Of a stretch of 64,000 nt of DNA, positions 46,301 to 55,365 are shown piece after piece. The notes below the pieces were generated by a model. That model ran no database searches. It had not been told where the DNA came from and saw nothing but the letters and a program-made list of their open reading frames with translations. Both the position numbers and the translations under genes were made by a program. The DNA is from Hymenobacter perfusus (GTDB lineage: Bacteria > Bacteroidota > Bacteroidia > Cytophagales > Hymenobacteraceae), in assembly GCF_003944765.1 (NCBI RefSeq), contig NZ_RWIU01000005.1, positions 248,001 to 312,000 of the forward strand, written 5' to 3'. Every line of letters begins with the position of its first letter. Within the stretch, counting starts at the first letter, position 1.

Positions 46301-47626
46301 ATGGCTGATTCCGCTCCCCTGTTCCTGACTTCCGACGGCCCGCTGCTGGGCTACCACCACGCCGGCTTGGTGCGCGCCAGCGGCATCCGCTACGCCCGCG
46401 CCGCCCGGTTTCAGCCCCCCGTGGATGAGCCGCCTTATTCCGAAACCCACCCGGCCACGGCCCCCGGCCCGGTCTGCCCCCAGGTGCCCGACCCCGCTTT
46501 GCAGGAGGCACTGGGGCCGGCCCTGGCCGGGCGCGTTTTCGATGAGGACTGCCTACGGCTGAACGTAACGGCCCCGCCCGACTACCAAACGGGGCCGGCG
46601 CGGCCGGTGCTGGTCTGGATTCATGGGGGCTCCTACGTGAGCGGGGCCGGCGACCTGGCGTTCTACGACCCCGCCCCGCTGGTACGCGAGCAGGGACTGG
46701 TAGTAGTAGCCGTGAATTACCGCCTGGGCATGCTGGGGTTCCTGGGCCACCAGCACGCGCCCGCCAACCTGGGTCTGCTCGATTTACTGAGTGCTTTGCG
46801 CTGGGTGCAGCGCAACATTGCCGCTTTCGGGGGCGACGCGGGTAGCGTCACGCTCCTGGGCCACTCCTCGGGCGGCGACGCGGCGGCCCACCTGATGCTG
46901 ACTGAAGGCGCGGCCAAGCTGTTCCGGCGCGTAATTCTGCACAGCGCCCCGCTAGGGCTGGCTCCCGGCCGCGCCCGCATGACGCGGGCCATGGCGGCGG
47001 CCGTAGCGCCGCTGCTGCCCGACGCGCCGCTGCAGCAGGTGCTGGCCACTCAGCCACGAGCGGAGCGGGCCGCGCGGTGGTCGGGCCTGAAGGCCGGGAT
47101 GCCGTTCGGGGTGCAGTACGGGGCATTTCCGTTACCGCCCGAAGCCTCTGCCGCTGCGGTTTGGCAAGCCGTGGCCCCGCAGTTTGATGTGCTGATTGGG
47201 GCTACGGCCGATGAGCTGCGGTTCTTTGCCGTCATTGCCCCCCGCCTGCGCCGCCTGCTCACGCTGCCCCGTCCGGCTCCGGATCTGTTGCAGGCGCTCA
47301 TCAGGGCCGGCTCGCGGCGGATTTACGTGGGGCCAGCCGCCGCTTTTGCCCGCCGCCACGCCCGGGCCGGCGGCCGGGCTTACCTGTTCTCCGTTCCTTA
47401 CCACCCGCCGGGCAGCGAGTTTGGCGGAGCCCACACCATCGATTTGCCGCTGCTGTTTGGCTCTGCCGAAGCCTGGGCGCCGGTGCCCTTACTGGGCGAA
47501 GCGGCCTGGCCCGAGGTAGAAGCCGCCGGCCGCCCCATCCGCCAGTTCTGGGCCGATTTTGCCCGCACTGGTCAGCTTCCGGCCGCCATTCACCTGCCCG
47601 GAGTTCTGGATGTGCGGCGGGTGTAA
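46301..47626 (+). CDS. Type B carboxylesterase
   Basis: 441 residues. It has the family's EDCLRLNVTAP, the oxyanion hole WIHGGSYVSGAGD and YRLGMLGFLG. The nucleophile elbow is GHSSGG (about 186-191, instead of the usual GESAGG), and ADELRFFA (acid, about 307) and GGAHTIDLPLLFG (catalytic His) follow. It is shorter than typical (~500) and lacks a signal peptide, so it is likely cytoplasmic. Substrate unknown. A terminator lies about 90 bp downstream. Confidence 0.88.
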   Translation: MADSAPLFLTSDGPLLGYHHAGLVRASGIRYARAARFQPPVDEPPYSETHPATAPGPVCPQVPDPALQEALGPALAGRVFDEDCLRLNVTAPPDYQTGPARPVLVWIHGGSYVSGAGDLAFYDPAPLVREQGLVVVAVNYRLGMLGFLGHQHAPANLGLLDLLSALRWVQRNIAAFGGDAGSVTLLGHSSGGDAAAHLMLTEGAAKLFRRVILHSAPLGLAPGRARMTRAMAAAVAPLLPDAPLQQVLATQPRAERAARWSGLKAGMPFGVQYGAFPLPPEASAAAVWQAVAPQFDVLIGATADELRFFAVIAPRLRRLLTLPRPAPDLLQALIRAGSRRIYVGPAAAFARRHARAGGRAYLFSVPYHPPGSEFGGAHTIDLPLLFGSAEAWAPVPLLGEAAWPEVEAAGRPIRQFWADFARTGQLPAAIHLPGVLDVRRV

Positions 47627-47717
47627 CGCTTAGCAGACGCCACTTCCCTTTTGTCTGGTGTTATCAGACCGTGGCAAGTATGGTAGCGGTGGGTATGCAT
47701 GCTGTTTTATCAACTCG

Positions 47718-47762
47718 CAGGAGGCTGTGGCTGGGTAGCCAGGGCCTCCTGCGTTTTTATTG
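47718..47762 (+). terminator. Terminator after the carboxylesterase gene
   Basis: CGCAGGAGGC pairs with GCCTCCTGCG around an 18-base loop and is followed by TTTTTATT. Confidence 0.7.
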
Positions 47763-47802
47763 AAAAAAGTAATCAGCATCTTATATATATGACCTAGCAA
47801 TT

Positions 47803-47847
47803 GGGCACCTGCTAACGCTGACAGCCCATCTATCCTGGCAGGTGCCC
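47803..47847 (+). promoter_or_regulatory. Inverted repeat upstream of the S12 hydrolase gene
   Basis: Perfect 10-bp arms GGGCACCTGC and GCAGGTGCCC are separated by 25 bases, 45 bp before the ATG at 47893. A 5'-UTR structure or an operator is possible; there is no T run, so a terminator is less likely. Confidence 0.35.
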
Positions 47848-47892
47848 GGTTATAGCCGCCCAAGGCACCGCCACTCCTTCTTCCACCGCACT

Positions 47893-49380
47893 ATGAAAAC
47901 GCGTTTCCGCTCCCTCTGCGCCGGCCTCTTCGGCAGCACCCTAACACTACTGCTGGGTATTTCCGCTCCTGCCACCGCTCAAACCGCCGCCCCCGACAGC
48001 GTGGATATGCTGGTGCAGCAGGCCATGCGGCAGTTGCGCATTCCGGGCCTGCAGCTGGCGGTGGTGCGCCACGGGCAGGTAGTGAAGCTGGGACAGTACG
48101 GCCTGGCCAACGTGCAGGATTCCGTGCCGGTAACCGGGCAGACGCGCTTTTTCCTCAACTCCATCACTAAGGCCTTCGTGGGCGTGGCGGTGATGCAGTT
48201 GGTGGAAGCCGGCAAGCTGGACCTCGGCGCGCCCATCGGCCGCTACCAACCCGAGCTGCCTGCCCCCTGGCACCCCGTAACGGTGCGGCAGCTGCTCACC
48301 CACACCTCCGGCCTGCCCGATATTATGGGCGAGGACGCGCTGGTGACGGAAAACAACGAAGCCGCCACCTGGCAGCAGGTGCAACAGCAGCCCCTGGAAT
48401 TCAAGCCCGGGGAGCGGTTTGCCTACAACCAGACCAATTACCTGCTGCTGGGCCGCCTCATCACCCAGCTCAGCGGGCAGCCGTTTGCCGAGTTTATTCA
48501 GCAGCGGCAGCTGAACGTGGTGAAGATGCCCCGCACCAGCTTCGGCGACGCCCACAACGTGCTGCCCCACTTGGCCCGCGGCTATACCTTCACGCACTAC
48601 CAGAACGGAGCACCGCGCCGGGGCAAGGAGCTGCGTAACCTGTTCGAAGTGTTTCCGCCCTCCCTGCGCACGGCAGCCGGCATGAGCTCCACGGCCCAGG
48701 AAGTGGCCAACTGGCTTATAGCCCTGCAACAAGGTCAGCTGCTTCAGGCCCCAAGTCTGGCCACGCTCTGGACGCCCGGCCGCCTTACCGACGGCTCCAC
48801 CCAAAGCTTCGGCGGCAAGCTCAATGGCTACGCGTTGGGCTGGCCCACGGCCGGCCGCCCCGAGCACCCGGCCGTGGCCCCGGTGGGCGGGGGCCGCTCG
48901 GCCGTGTTTGTGTACCCGCAGGATGAGCTGGCCATTGTGGTGCTGACCAACCTGCAGGGGGCCAACCCCGAGCGGTTCGTGGATGCTTTGGCTGCCTGCT
49001 ACCTCCCCGATATGCGCGTGGCCGATGGGTTCGGGCTGCCGCCCTCCCTGCGCACATTGCACCGCACGCTGTGCCGGCGCGGCTTCTCTTATCTGCCGGA
49101 AGAAGTCAAGAAAGCCCGCCGCCAGAACCCGGCTTACGAACTGCCCGAAACGGCCGTCAATGCCTGGGGCTACTCCCTGGTAGAGCAGGGCCAGCTCACC
49201 GACGCTTTGACCGTGTTCCAGCTCAACGTGCAGCTCTACCCCCAAAGCGCCAACACCTACGACAGCCTGGCCGAAACCTACGCTGCCCTTGGCAATAAGA
49301 AACTGGCCGCCCAGCACTACACCCGCACCCTGGCCCTCAACCCGAAAAACCGCGCCGCCGCTGAGTATCTGAAGCAGTAA
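47893..49380 (+). CDS. Secreted S12 serine hydrolase with C-terminal TPR repeats
   Basis: 495 residues from the ATG at 47893. A signal peptide (1-30, ends ATAQ) precedes a beta-lactamase/DD-peptidase-type domain, with Ser90-Ile-Thr-Lys93 as catalytic SxxK. The second motif is YNQ (178-180) where Tyr-x-Asn is usual, and the third is GGG without the usual His. The last ~80 residues are two TPR-like repeats (GYSLVEQGQLTDALTVFQLN, YAALGNKKLAAQHYTRTLAL). Such proteins act as esterases or peptidases in the periplasm; a beta-lactamase role is not supported. Confidence 0.85.
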   Translation: MKTRFRSLCAGLFGSTLTLLLGISAPATAQTAAPDSVDMLVQQAMRQLRIPGLQLAVVRHGQVVKLGQYGLANVQDSVPVTGQTRFFLNSITKAFVGVAVMQLVEAGKLDLGAPIGRYQPELPAPWHPVTVRQLLTHTSGLPDIMGEDALVTENNEAATWQQVQQQPLEFKPGERFAYNQTNYLLLGRLITQLSGQPFAEFIQQRQLNVVKMPRTSFGDAHNVLPHLARGYTFTHYQNGAPRRGKELRNLFEVFPPSLRTAAGMSSTAQEVANWLIALQQGQLLQAPSLATLWTPGRLTDGSTQSFGGKLNGYALGWPTAGRPEHPAVAPVGGGRSAVFVYPQDELAIVVLTNLQGANPERFVDALAACYLPDMRVADGFGLPPSLRTLHRTLCRRGFSYLPEEVKKARRQNPAYELPETAVNAWGYSLVEQGQLTDALTVFQLNVQLYPQSANTYDSLAETYAALGNKKLAAQHYTRTLALNPKNRAAAEYLKQ

Positions 49381-49389
49381 AATATAAAA

Positions 49390-49484
49390 CGTCATTCCGA
49401 GCTTGCCGAGGAATCTCGCGTGCTGATGTTGCCAAAGTATTCTAACGTCAGCATGCGAGATTCCTCGGCAAGCTCGGAATGATG
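49390..49484. repeat. Inverted-repeat element, family B
   Basis: Arms 49390-49430 and 49444-49484 (41 bp, three mismatches) begin CGTCATTCCGAGCTTGCCGA and flank a 13-base loop. Half copies occur at 44719 and 45685. Confidence 0.85.
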
Positions 49485-49578
49485 TTCCTGTTTTCAGCAG
49501 AAGTCTTCACTACCCACACCATTTCCTGAAAGAACATCTGCCGCTTCCCGTCGTTCAACCGCATGAAACACACCTGCT

Positions 49579-50928
49579 ATGTCTGCCGAAGAACCTTTGC
49601 ACCCTCAGTCGCACCTGTTTCGGGTGCGCCACCCCGAGTGGGCTGCCAACGCCACCATCTATGAAGTAAACCTGCGCAATTTCACTCCGGAGGGCACCTT
49701 TCGGGCCTTTGAGGCGCATTTACCCCGGCTGGCGGCCATGGGCATCAGCATCGTGTGGCTGATGCCGGTTCACCCGATTGGGCAGGTGGAGCGCAAGGGC
49801 ACGCTGGGCAGCCAGTACGCCGTGCAGGACTATTTCGGGGTGAATCCGGAGTTTGGCACCCTCGACGATTTGCGCCACCTCGTGCAAACGGCCCACGATT
49901 TGGGCCTGCGCGTGCTGCTCGATTGGGTGGCCAACCACACCAGTTGGGACAACCCATTGGTGCAGGAGCACCCCGAGTGGTACCAGCACGACGCCCACGG
50001 CCAACTGGTGCCACCCGTAGCCGACTGGACCGACGTAGTAGCCTTTGATTACACCCAGCCCGGCCTGCGCCGCTACATGACCGACGCCCTGCTCTACTGG
50101 CTGCGCGAGGCCGGCATCGACGGGTACCGCTGCGACGTGGCCGGGCTGGTGCCCACCGATTTCTGGGACGAGGCTCGCTTGGAGCTGGACGAAGTGAAGC
50201 CGCTGTTCATGCTGGCTGAGTGGGACGAACTCTACCCTTCGGGCGGCCTGAGCTGGGAGGAATTCAACTCCGACACCAAACTGCTGGAGCGGGCCTTCAA
50301 CATGAGCTTCGGCCTGCGCCTGCACTACCTGCTCGACCACATTGCCGAGGGCAAAGCCCGCCTCGCCGACATCGACGGGTACCTAGCTGCCGAGCGGGCC
50401 AAATACCCGCCCTCGGTGTACCTGATGCACTTCACCAGCAACCACGACGTGAACAGCTGGGACGGCACCGAGTACGAGCGACTGGGGCCGTTGGCTTTGC
50501 CGTTTGCCGTGCTTACGGTGCTGCTACCTGGCATGCCGCTGGTGTACTCGGGCCAGGAAGCCGCCCTCAACCGCCGCCTGCAGTTCTTTGACCGGGACAC
50601 GATTGACTGGTCAACCATTCCGCTCCAGGAGTTCTACACGAAGCTGCTGCAGCTCAAGCGCCGCCACCCGGCCCTGCGCAACGGCGACCCGGCCAGCCGC
50701 TTCCGCCGCCTCCCCGGCCCCGAGCAACTGTACGGCTTCCTGCGCGAGAAAGAAGGCGCGGCCGTTCTCTGCGTCATCAACGCCGAAGCCCGGGAAACGG
50801 CCCTGCTCCTACCTGCCGAAGCCGCCGGAACGTGGCAGGACGTATTCAGCGGGCAGCAGCTGATGTTCCAGCCCGGCAACGAGCTGCCGGTACCCGGCCA
50901 CGGCTGGCGCGTGCTGGAACGGGTGTGA
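49579..50928 (+). CDS. GH13 alpha-amylase-family hydrolase
   Basis: 449 residues, no signal peptide. The conserved regions are LDWVANHTSWDNP, DGYRCDVAGLVP with nucleophile Asp186, LAEWDE with acid/base Glu214, and TSNHDVNSWDG with Asp290. The N-terminus starts with a short lead and then TIYEVNLRNFTPEGTFRAFE, placing it near the maltogenic/neopullulanase-like or glucan-degrading cytoplasmic enzymes. A short C-terminal beta domain ends it. It probably degrades maltodextrins and would complement GH31 and GlgB located 22 kb away. It stands alone in its immediate context. Confidence 0.88.
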   Translation: MSAEEPLHPQSHLFRVRHPEWAANATIYEVNLRNFTPEGTFRAFEAHLPRLAAMGISIVWLMPVHPIGQVERKGTLGSQYAVQDYFGVNPEFGTLDDLRHLVQTAHDLGLRVLLDWVANHTSWDNPLVQEHPEWYQHDAHGQLVPPVADWTDVVAFDYTQPGLRRYMTDALLYWLREAGIDGYRCDVAGLVPTDFWDEARLELDEVKPLFMLAEWDELYPSGGLSWEEFNSDTKLLERAFNMSFGLRLHYLLDHIAEGKARLADIDGYLAAERAKYPPSVYLMHFTSNHDVNSWDGTEYERLGPLALPFAVLTVLLPGMPLVYSGQEAALNRRLQFFDRDTIDWSTIPLQEFYTKLLQLKRRHPALRNGDPASRFRRLPGPEQLYGFLREKEGAAVLCVINAEARETALLLPAEAAGTWQDVFSGQQLMFQPGNELPVPGHGWRVLERV

Positions 50929-50971
50929 ATTTAGTTGCCGTACCAACGTTGACTGTAGTTCTTTGCACTGT

Positions 50972-51868
50972 ATGCGCTACGGTTTCCTGCTTATTCTTTT
51001 AGGTATTTCCGGGGTAGCTTCCGCTCAGCTGCCGGATTCTGTCGTGTCCCGTTACCGGCAGCGGGGTTTCTTCCTTGCTACCAACAGAGCAGAACCTCCT
51101 TTTCGGGCCTATAAGCTTGGCGAGAATGGTAGCCTGACAATTGGTGGGGAGTCTTCCGCCGTGTATTACCTCGACCTGCAGGGACGAATTATTCCCGGCA
51201 GTCCTTTCGATGCTGATTCCCGGGATTTTGACGCGCAAGGATACGCACTGGTGAAGAAGAATAACCGCGCAGGCATGATCAATCAGCAAGGCCACCAAGT
51301 GCTGCCGTTTCAGTACGAGGAACTCGTTCCGCTTCATCATCCCCGACAATGGCTGGCCGCGCGGATAAATGGCCGCTGGGGAGTACTTGACGCAACGGGT
51401 CAGCTCGTGGTACAGCCGGTGTATGATGAGGTAAAACCGTTTTCGGAGGGCATGGCCGCAGTGAAACAGGGAGCCAAGTGGGGGTTTATCGGGGAGGATG
51501 GACAGGAAAAAATCAGGCCCACCTACGCATATATCTGGCAGGATTTTTCCGAGGGATTTGCGGCTGTCAGCACCGTTGACGACCACTCTGTGGGCTTCAT
51601 CACCCCGCAAAACCAAGCCATTACGGCTTTCACGTATGCGTATCCACTGTGCCTGAATCGGGATAATGCGCACTTCCGGGATGTTGCGCCGTATTACCGG
51701 TTCCACCGTGGCTTTGCGCTGGTTCGCAACAAGCGGTGTGAAATTGGCGTGTTGAACACACGGGGTCAGGAGGTACTACCCCTGCGTTTTCATCGAGTAG
51801 CCTTTACGGACTCTACCATCGTTGGCTACCGGGGTAAGCAGCAGCAGGTGTACCGGCTGCCTCATTAA
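50972..51868 (+). CDS. Secreted WG-repeat protein
   Basis: 298 residues from the ATG at 50972, giving a signal peptide MRYGFLLILLGISGVASAQ. The body has four to five WG-type repeats, seen as AGMINQQGHQVLPFQYEE, WGVLDATGQLVVQPVYDEV, WGFIGEDGQEKIRPTYAYI and IGVLNTRGQEVLPLRF. These form a beta-propeller-like or solenoid surface in periplasmic or secreted proteins of unknown role. GC is lower than in neighbouring genes, suggesting more recent acquisition. Confidence 0.85.
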   Translation: MRYGFLLILLGISGVASAQLPDSVVSRYRQRGFFLATNRAEPPFRAYKLGENGSLTIGGESSAVYYLDLQGRIIPGSPFDADSRDFDAQGYALVKKNNRAGMINQQGHQVLPFQYEELVPLHHPRQWLAARINGRWGVLDATGQLVVQPVYDEVKPFSEGMAAVKQGAKWGFIGEDGQEKIRPTYAYIWQDFSEGFAAVSTVDDHSVGFITPQNQAITAFTYAYPLCLNRDNAHFRDVAPYYRFHRGFALVRNKRCEIGVLNTRGQEVLPLRFHRVAFTDSTIVGYRGKQQQVYRLPH

Positions 51869-51879
51869 GTGGCCCCGCG

Positions 51880-53463
51880 CTACTGTTTCCCTGGTCCGTA
51901 GAGCACCTGCCCGGCACGTTGGCCGGTATGTTGACCTTCGCGCACGGTGAGGCGGCCGTTGACCAGCACGTAGCGCATGCCCACCGAATACTGGTGAGGC
52001 TGCGCAAATGTGGATTTATCGGCCACCGTGACGGGGGCGAATACCACAATATCGGCCGCGAAACCGGGACGCAGCAGGCCCCGGTCGGAGAAACCGAATG
52101 TTTGGGCGGGCAGGCTGGTCATGCGCCGGATGGCTTCCTCCAGGGTGATGATATGCAACTCGCGCACGTAGTGGCCCAGCACCCGGGCGTTGGAGCCGTA
52201 GCCGCGCGGATGCGGCGCGCCTTCCTGCCACACCCGGATGCTGGCATCGGAAGCCACCATGTTCTGGGGGTAGCGCAGGATGTTCTGCACATCTGGCTCA
52301 CTCATGCCGTGAAACACCATGCCGGCGTCGTACTGTAACACCAGGTCCAGAATGGTAGCTGCTTCGGCGCGGGCGGTGTGCGGGCGGCGGCGCAGGTGGT
52401 TGATTTCCTCCAGACTGCGGCCCTGATAGCCGGGCTCGGGCGGAAAGCCGGCCACCACGGCGTAGCTGAAATGCCGGAGGCCTTTGCGCTTCAGCCGCTG
52501 CACCAGAAACTCCTCTACCGCGCGGCGCGTGGCCGGGCGGGCCAGCCGGACGCGCAGGGAGTCACGGCCATCGGCCTGCACATCGTCGGGCAGTAGGGTG
52601 CTGAGACTGGTGGAGCTGGCCGTGTAGGGGTACTGGTCGATGGTGACGGGCTGGCCGCTTTGGCGGGCGGCTTCAATCAGGCGCAGCAGCTCATCAGTGT
52701 GTCCCCAGTTTTGCTGGCCGCCCAGCTTGAGGTGGGAAATCTGCACAGCTACCCCCGCCTCACGGCCTACCTGCAAAGCCTCCTGAATGGCCTGCCGGAC
52801 GCTGTCGGATTCGTTGCGCATGTGGGTGGCGTAGAGGCCGTGGTAGCGGCCGGCCACCCGCGCCAGCCGCACCAGCTCGGGCGTGCGGGTGTAGGTACCG
52901 GGAATATAAATCAGCCCCGACGACAGGCCCACCGCCCCGGCGCGCATGGCGCTGTCCACCAAGGCCTCCATACGGGCCAGCTCCGCCGCCGTAGGCTGCC
53001 GCTGGGCCCGGCCCAACACCGCCTTTCGCACCGTGCCCTGCCCCACTAATGAGGCCACGTTTACAGACAGGTGCAGACTATCCAACTGGCGGAAGTAGCG
53101 GCGTAAATCGGGGCGGGAGGAGCCGCAGTTGCCGGTTATTACCGTCGTTACGCCGTCGTAGAGGAAGTTATCGGCGGTAGGCTGGCGCACTTCGTCGTCC
53201 TCAATGTGGGTGTGTACGTCGATGAAGCCCGGGGCCACGGCCAGGCCGTGGGCATCCAGCACGGTATCGGCCGGATAATCGGCGGGCAGGCGGCCCACAG
53301 CCACAATGCGGCCGTCACGCACGGCCACGTCACCCAGCGTCCAGGTGTTGCCGGTGCCATCATACAGGCGGCCGTTGCGAATGAGGATATCGGCCCGCCG
53401 GGGCGTTTGGGCGGCCAGCAGCTGAGCCAGCAACAGCAACGAGAGTAACAGGAGAAGGCGCAT
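51880..53463 (-). CDS. Secreted N-acyl-D-amino-acid deacylase-like amidohydrolase
   Basis: 527 residues from the ATG at 53463, giving a signal peptide MRLLLLLSLLLLAQLLAA. It is a D-aminoacylase-type member of the amidohydrolase superfamily: GFIDVHTHIEDD with metal ligands His84 and His86, TGNCGSSRPD, GLSSGLIYIPGTYT, ATHMRNESDSV, VQISHLKLGG and ASDASIRV. It removes acyl groups from N-acyl-D-amino acids or cleaves related amides. In the periplasm it could act on D-amino-acid-containing debris, in keeping with DdpX and GGT in this window (inference). Confidence 0.9.
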   Translation of the reverse strand: MRLLLLLSLLLLAQLLAAQTPRRADILIRNGRLYDGTGNTWTLGDVAVRDGRIVAVGRLPADYPADTVLDAHGLAVAPGFIDVHTHIEDDEVRQPTADNFLYDGVTTVITGNCGSSRPDLRRYFRQLDSLHLSVNVASLVGQGTVRKAVLGRAQRQPTAAELARMEALVDSAMRAGAVGLSSGLIYIPGTYTRTPELVRLARVAGRYHGLYATHMRNESDSVRQAIQEALQVGREAGVAVQISHLKLGGQQNWGHTDELLRLIEAARQSGQPVTIDQYPYTASSTSLSTLLPDDVQADGRDSLRVRLARPATRRAVEEFLVQRLKRKGLRHFSYAVVAGFPPEPGYQGRSLEEINHLRRRPHTARAEAATILDLVLQYDAGMVFHGMSEPDVQNILRYPQNMVASDASIRVWQEGAPHPRGYGSNARVLGHYVRELHIITLEEAIRRMTSLPAQTFGFSDRGLLRPGFAADIVVFAPVTVADKSTFAQPHQYSVGMRYVLVNGRLTVREGQHTGQRAGQVLYGPGKQ

Positions 53464-53508
53464 GTTGCTGGAGCTATGAATAGACGGCAAACCGGATAGT
53501 ATCTGAAC

Positions 53509-53661
53509 TAGGCCGTGTCTGAAAAGTCGGTTTCAATTCGCTGAACGTCATGCTGAGCTTGTCGAAGCATCTCTACTGCTTCGCCTGAGCCGTTAAACGA
53601 AGCGGTAGAGATGCTTCGACAAGCTCAGCATGACCGTTTGGGAGTTTTCAGACACAGCCTA
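53509..53661. mobile_element. MITE-like element with a second palindrome inside
   Basis: Outer 17-bp ends TAGGCCGTGTCTGAAAA and TTTTCAGACACAGCCTA differ at one base. Within them lies a perfect 30-bp inverted repeat (53547-53576 and 53605-53634, starting GTCATGCTGAGCTTGTCGAA). The outer ends look like terminal repeats of an IS-derived MITE. No transposase is present. Confidence 0.65.
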
Positions 53662-53668
53662 ATCAGAA

Positions 53669-53770
53669 ACGTCATGCTAAGCGGAGCCGAAATAGCTCTA
53701 CCTCTGGCTAATGCTCAACGTGATGCTGAGCGAAGCGGCCGAAATGCGTCGGCTTCGCTCAGCATCACGT
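53669..53770. repeat. Inverted repeat related to the inner MITE palindrome, plus a half copy
   Basis: Perfect 19-bp arms ACGTGATGCTGAGCGAAGC (53718-53736) and its complement (53752-53770) form a hairpin. ACGTCATGCTAAGCGGAGC at 53669 is a degraded half copy. The whole gap 53464-53793 consists largely of such elements. Confidence 0.7.
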
Positions 53771-53793
53771 TCCGGTTAGCTTCGGATTACTTT

Positions 53794-54612
53794 CTACAAC
53801 CACTTCAGCTCCCGCAACACGGCCTCCGTCACGGCCCGGCGGCTGGCAATGAACTGGTCGTCGTTGATGGGGCCGGGCTGGGGCTCCACGTTGAGGGCGA
53901 AGAAGGCGCGGCGGCCGTCGGCGCGCTCCAGCCAGCCCACCAGCCAGCCGTTGTCGGGGTTACGGGCGGAGCGGAAGCGCCAGCCGGTTTTGCCGTAAAG
54001 CGTGTATTCGGGCGTTTTGCGGAGGATGAGCAGCTGCTTCACGGCCCGCTGGTGACGCTTTTCCACGGGCAGCGTTTCGGCCTGCAGACGGCGCAGAAAA
54101 TCCACCTGCTCAACCTGACTAATCTGCGACTTACCCCCGAGCCAGAAGGTATCCAGCGTGGCGGGCGTCACCACCATACCGGGGTAGCGCAGGCGGCGCA
54201 GCCACTGTTGGTAGCGCGCCACACCAATGCGCCGGGCCAGCTGCTGGTAGCACGGCACGCACGAAACCCGCAAAGCCCGGGCGTAGGTCATGTCCTGATT
54301 CCACTGCGGGAAGCTGCGCGTTACCCCGTCCCAGCGGCAAATTTCGGCGGTATCGGGCAGGGCGCCGGTTTGTAGCCCGATGAGCGTGTTGGGGATTTTG
54401 AAGGTGGAAGCCGGCAAAAACCGCTGGCGGCAGCGCTTCAGGTTATAGGCCACGTACTGCCCGGCCGGCTCATCGTAGAGTAGAAACGAGCCCTGCACGC
54501 CGTACCTCGCAAACTGTGGCTGGAAATCCCGCTCCACCACCGCCGGGAGCGGCGGGGCGGCGGCGGTGATCAGCAGGAACATACTCAACAGCAAACCGGG
54601 CAGCCAACGCAT
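53794..54612 (-). CDS. Class D (OXA-type) beta-lactamase, divergent
   Basis: 272 residues from the ATG at 54612, with signal peptide 1-20. Class D motifs are PASTFKIP (Ser69, and Lys72 that is carbamylated in the family), SCV (117-119), FWLGGKSQIS (the omega-loop Trp near 157) and YGKTGW (KTG 208-210). The usual YGN motif is replaced by YPG (143-145), and there are several extra Cys residues (61, 92, 118, 121). It should reside in the periplasm; hydrolysis of penicillins is expected from the family, but the motif change makes activity uncertain. It lies 38 bp downstream of a YdeI-like gene. Confidence 0.88.
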   Translation of the reverse strand: MRWLPGLLLSMFLLITAAAPPLPAVVERDFQPQFARYGVQGSFLLYDEPAGQYVAYNLKRCRQRFLPASTFKIPNTLIGLQTGALPDTAEICRWDGVTRSFPQWNQDMTYARALRVSCVPCYQQLARRIGVARYQQWLRRLRYPGMVVTPATLDTFWLGGKSQISQVEQVDFLRRLQAETLPVEKRHQRAVKQLLILRKTPEYTLYGKTGWRFRSARNPDNGWLVGWLERADGRRAFFALNVEPQPGPINDDQFIASRRAVTEAVLRELKWL

Positions 54613-54650
54613 GGCGCGAAGATACGGCAACCCACCTACTGAGCGCTGGT

Positions 54651-55229
54651 TTACACGGCCCGCTCGTTGCGGGCGGCTTTTTCTATGATGCGGGTAATGC
54701 GCTGCTGCCGGGTTTCGGCGCGCTTCAGGGCTATCAACTGCTGCAATATGTGCTTGCGGGCACTGGGCGGAAAAGCCAGAAAGTTCTGGTACGCGGCATC
54801 CTGGGTGGCAAAGGCGGCGGCCAGATCGGGCGGGAGTTCCAGCGCGTCCACGGCGTCGAGAGTCGCCCAACTGCCGTCCTGTTGCGCGGTTTCTATTTTG
54901 GCCAAGCCGGCCGGGTGCAGCTGGCCGGCAGCTTGCAGGGCCACAATCCGCCGCTTGTTCAGCCCCGACCATACGCTGCCCGGTTTGCGGGGCGAGAAAT
55001 ACTGCTGGTAACACAGTGCATCCACCTTGCGGGGGACCGAGTCAATCCAGCCAAAGCACAACGCTTCTTCCACGGCTTCGGCGTAGTTCAGGTAGCCCGG
55101 CCCTTTCGCTTTCTTGTAGAGCGTGAGCCAGATACCATCCGGCTGGCTGTGGTGATTGGTCAGCCAGGCGCGCCAGTCCGCGCGGGTATGGGCATTTAGT
55201 ACGGGTAGCGTATCGAGTTTGCGGGCCAT
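54651..55229 (-). CDS. YdeI/OmpD-associated family protein
   Basis: 192 residues from the ATG at 55229. It has the family signature WLTLYKKAKGPGYLNYAEAV, EEALCFGWIDSVPRKVDA and QQYFSPRKPGSVWSGLNKRR, with a helical C-terminal segment FLAFPPSARKHILQQL. The family is widespread in Bacteroidota and cytoplasmic; it is annotated as a bacteriocin-protection protein on weak grounds. It probably shares a transcript with the class D beta-lactamase gene downstream. Confidence 0.87.
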   Translation of the reverse strand: MARKLDTLPVLNAHTRADWRAWLTNHHSQPDGIWLTLYKKAKGPGYLNYAEAVEEALCFGWIDSVPRKVDALCYQQYFSPRKPGSVWSGLNKRRIVALQAAGQLHPAGLAKIETAQQDGSWATLDAVDALELPPDLAAAFATQDAAYQNFLAFPPSARKHILQQLIALKRAETRQQRITRIIEKAARNERAV

Positions 55230-55365
55230 AGCCGAAGATACGCGGGCCACCCGTTACTGCCAGGGCTGCGGTGAGCAATAACCATCGGGCGCGACTGACA
55301 GTTATACCAACTCGTATTCGCATACCTTTCTGCTACCACCCTTCCTCCCCTTTTCGATTCGCTTT

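Noticed and set aside
47947..49395. Minus-strand open frame of 482 codons opposite the S12 hydrolase
   Set aside because: No domain, composition typical of antisense GC-rich frames.
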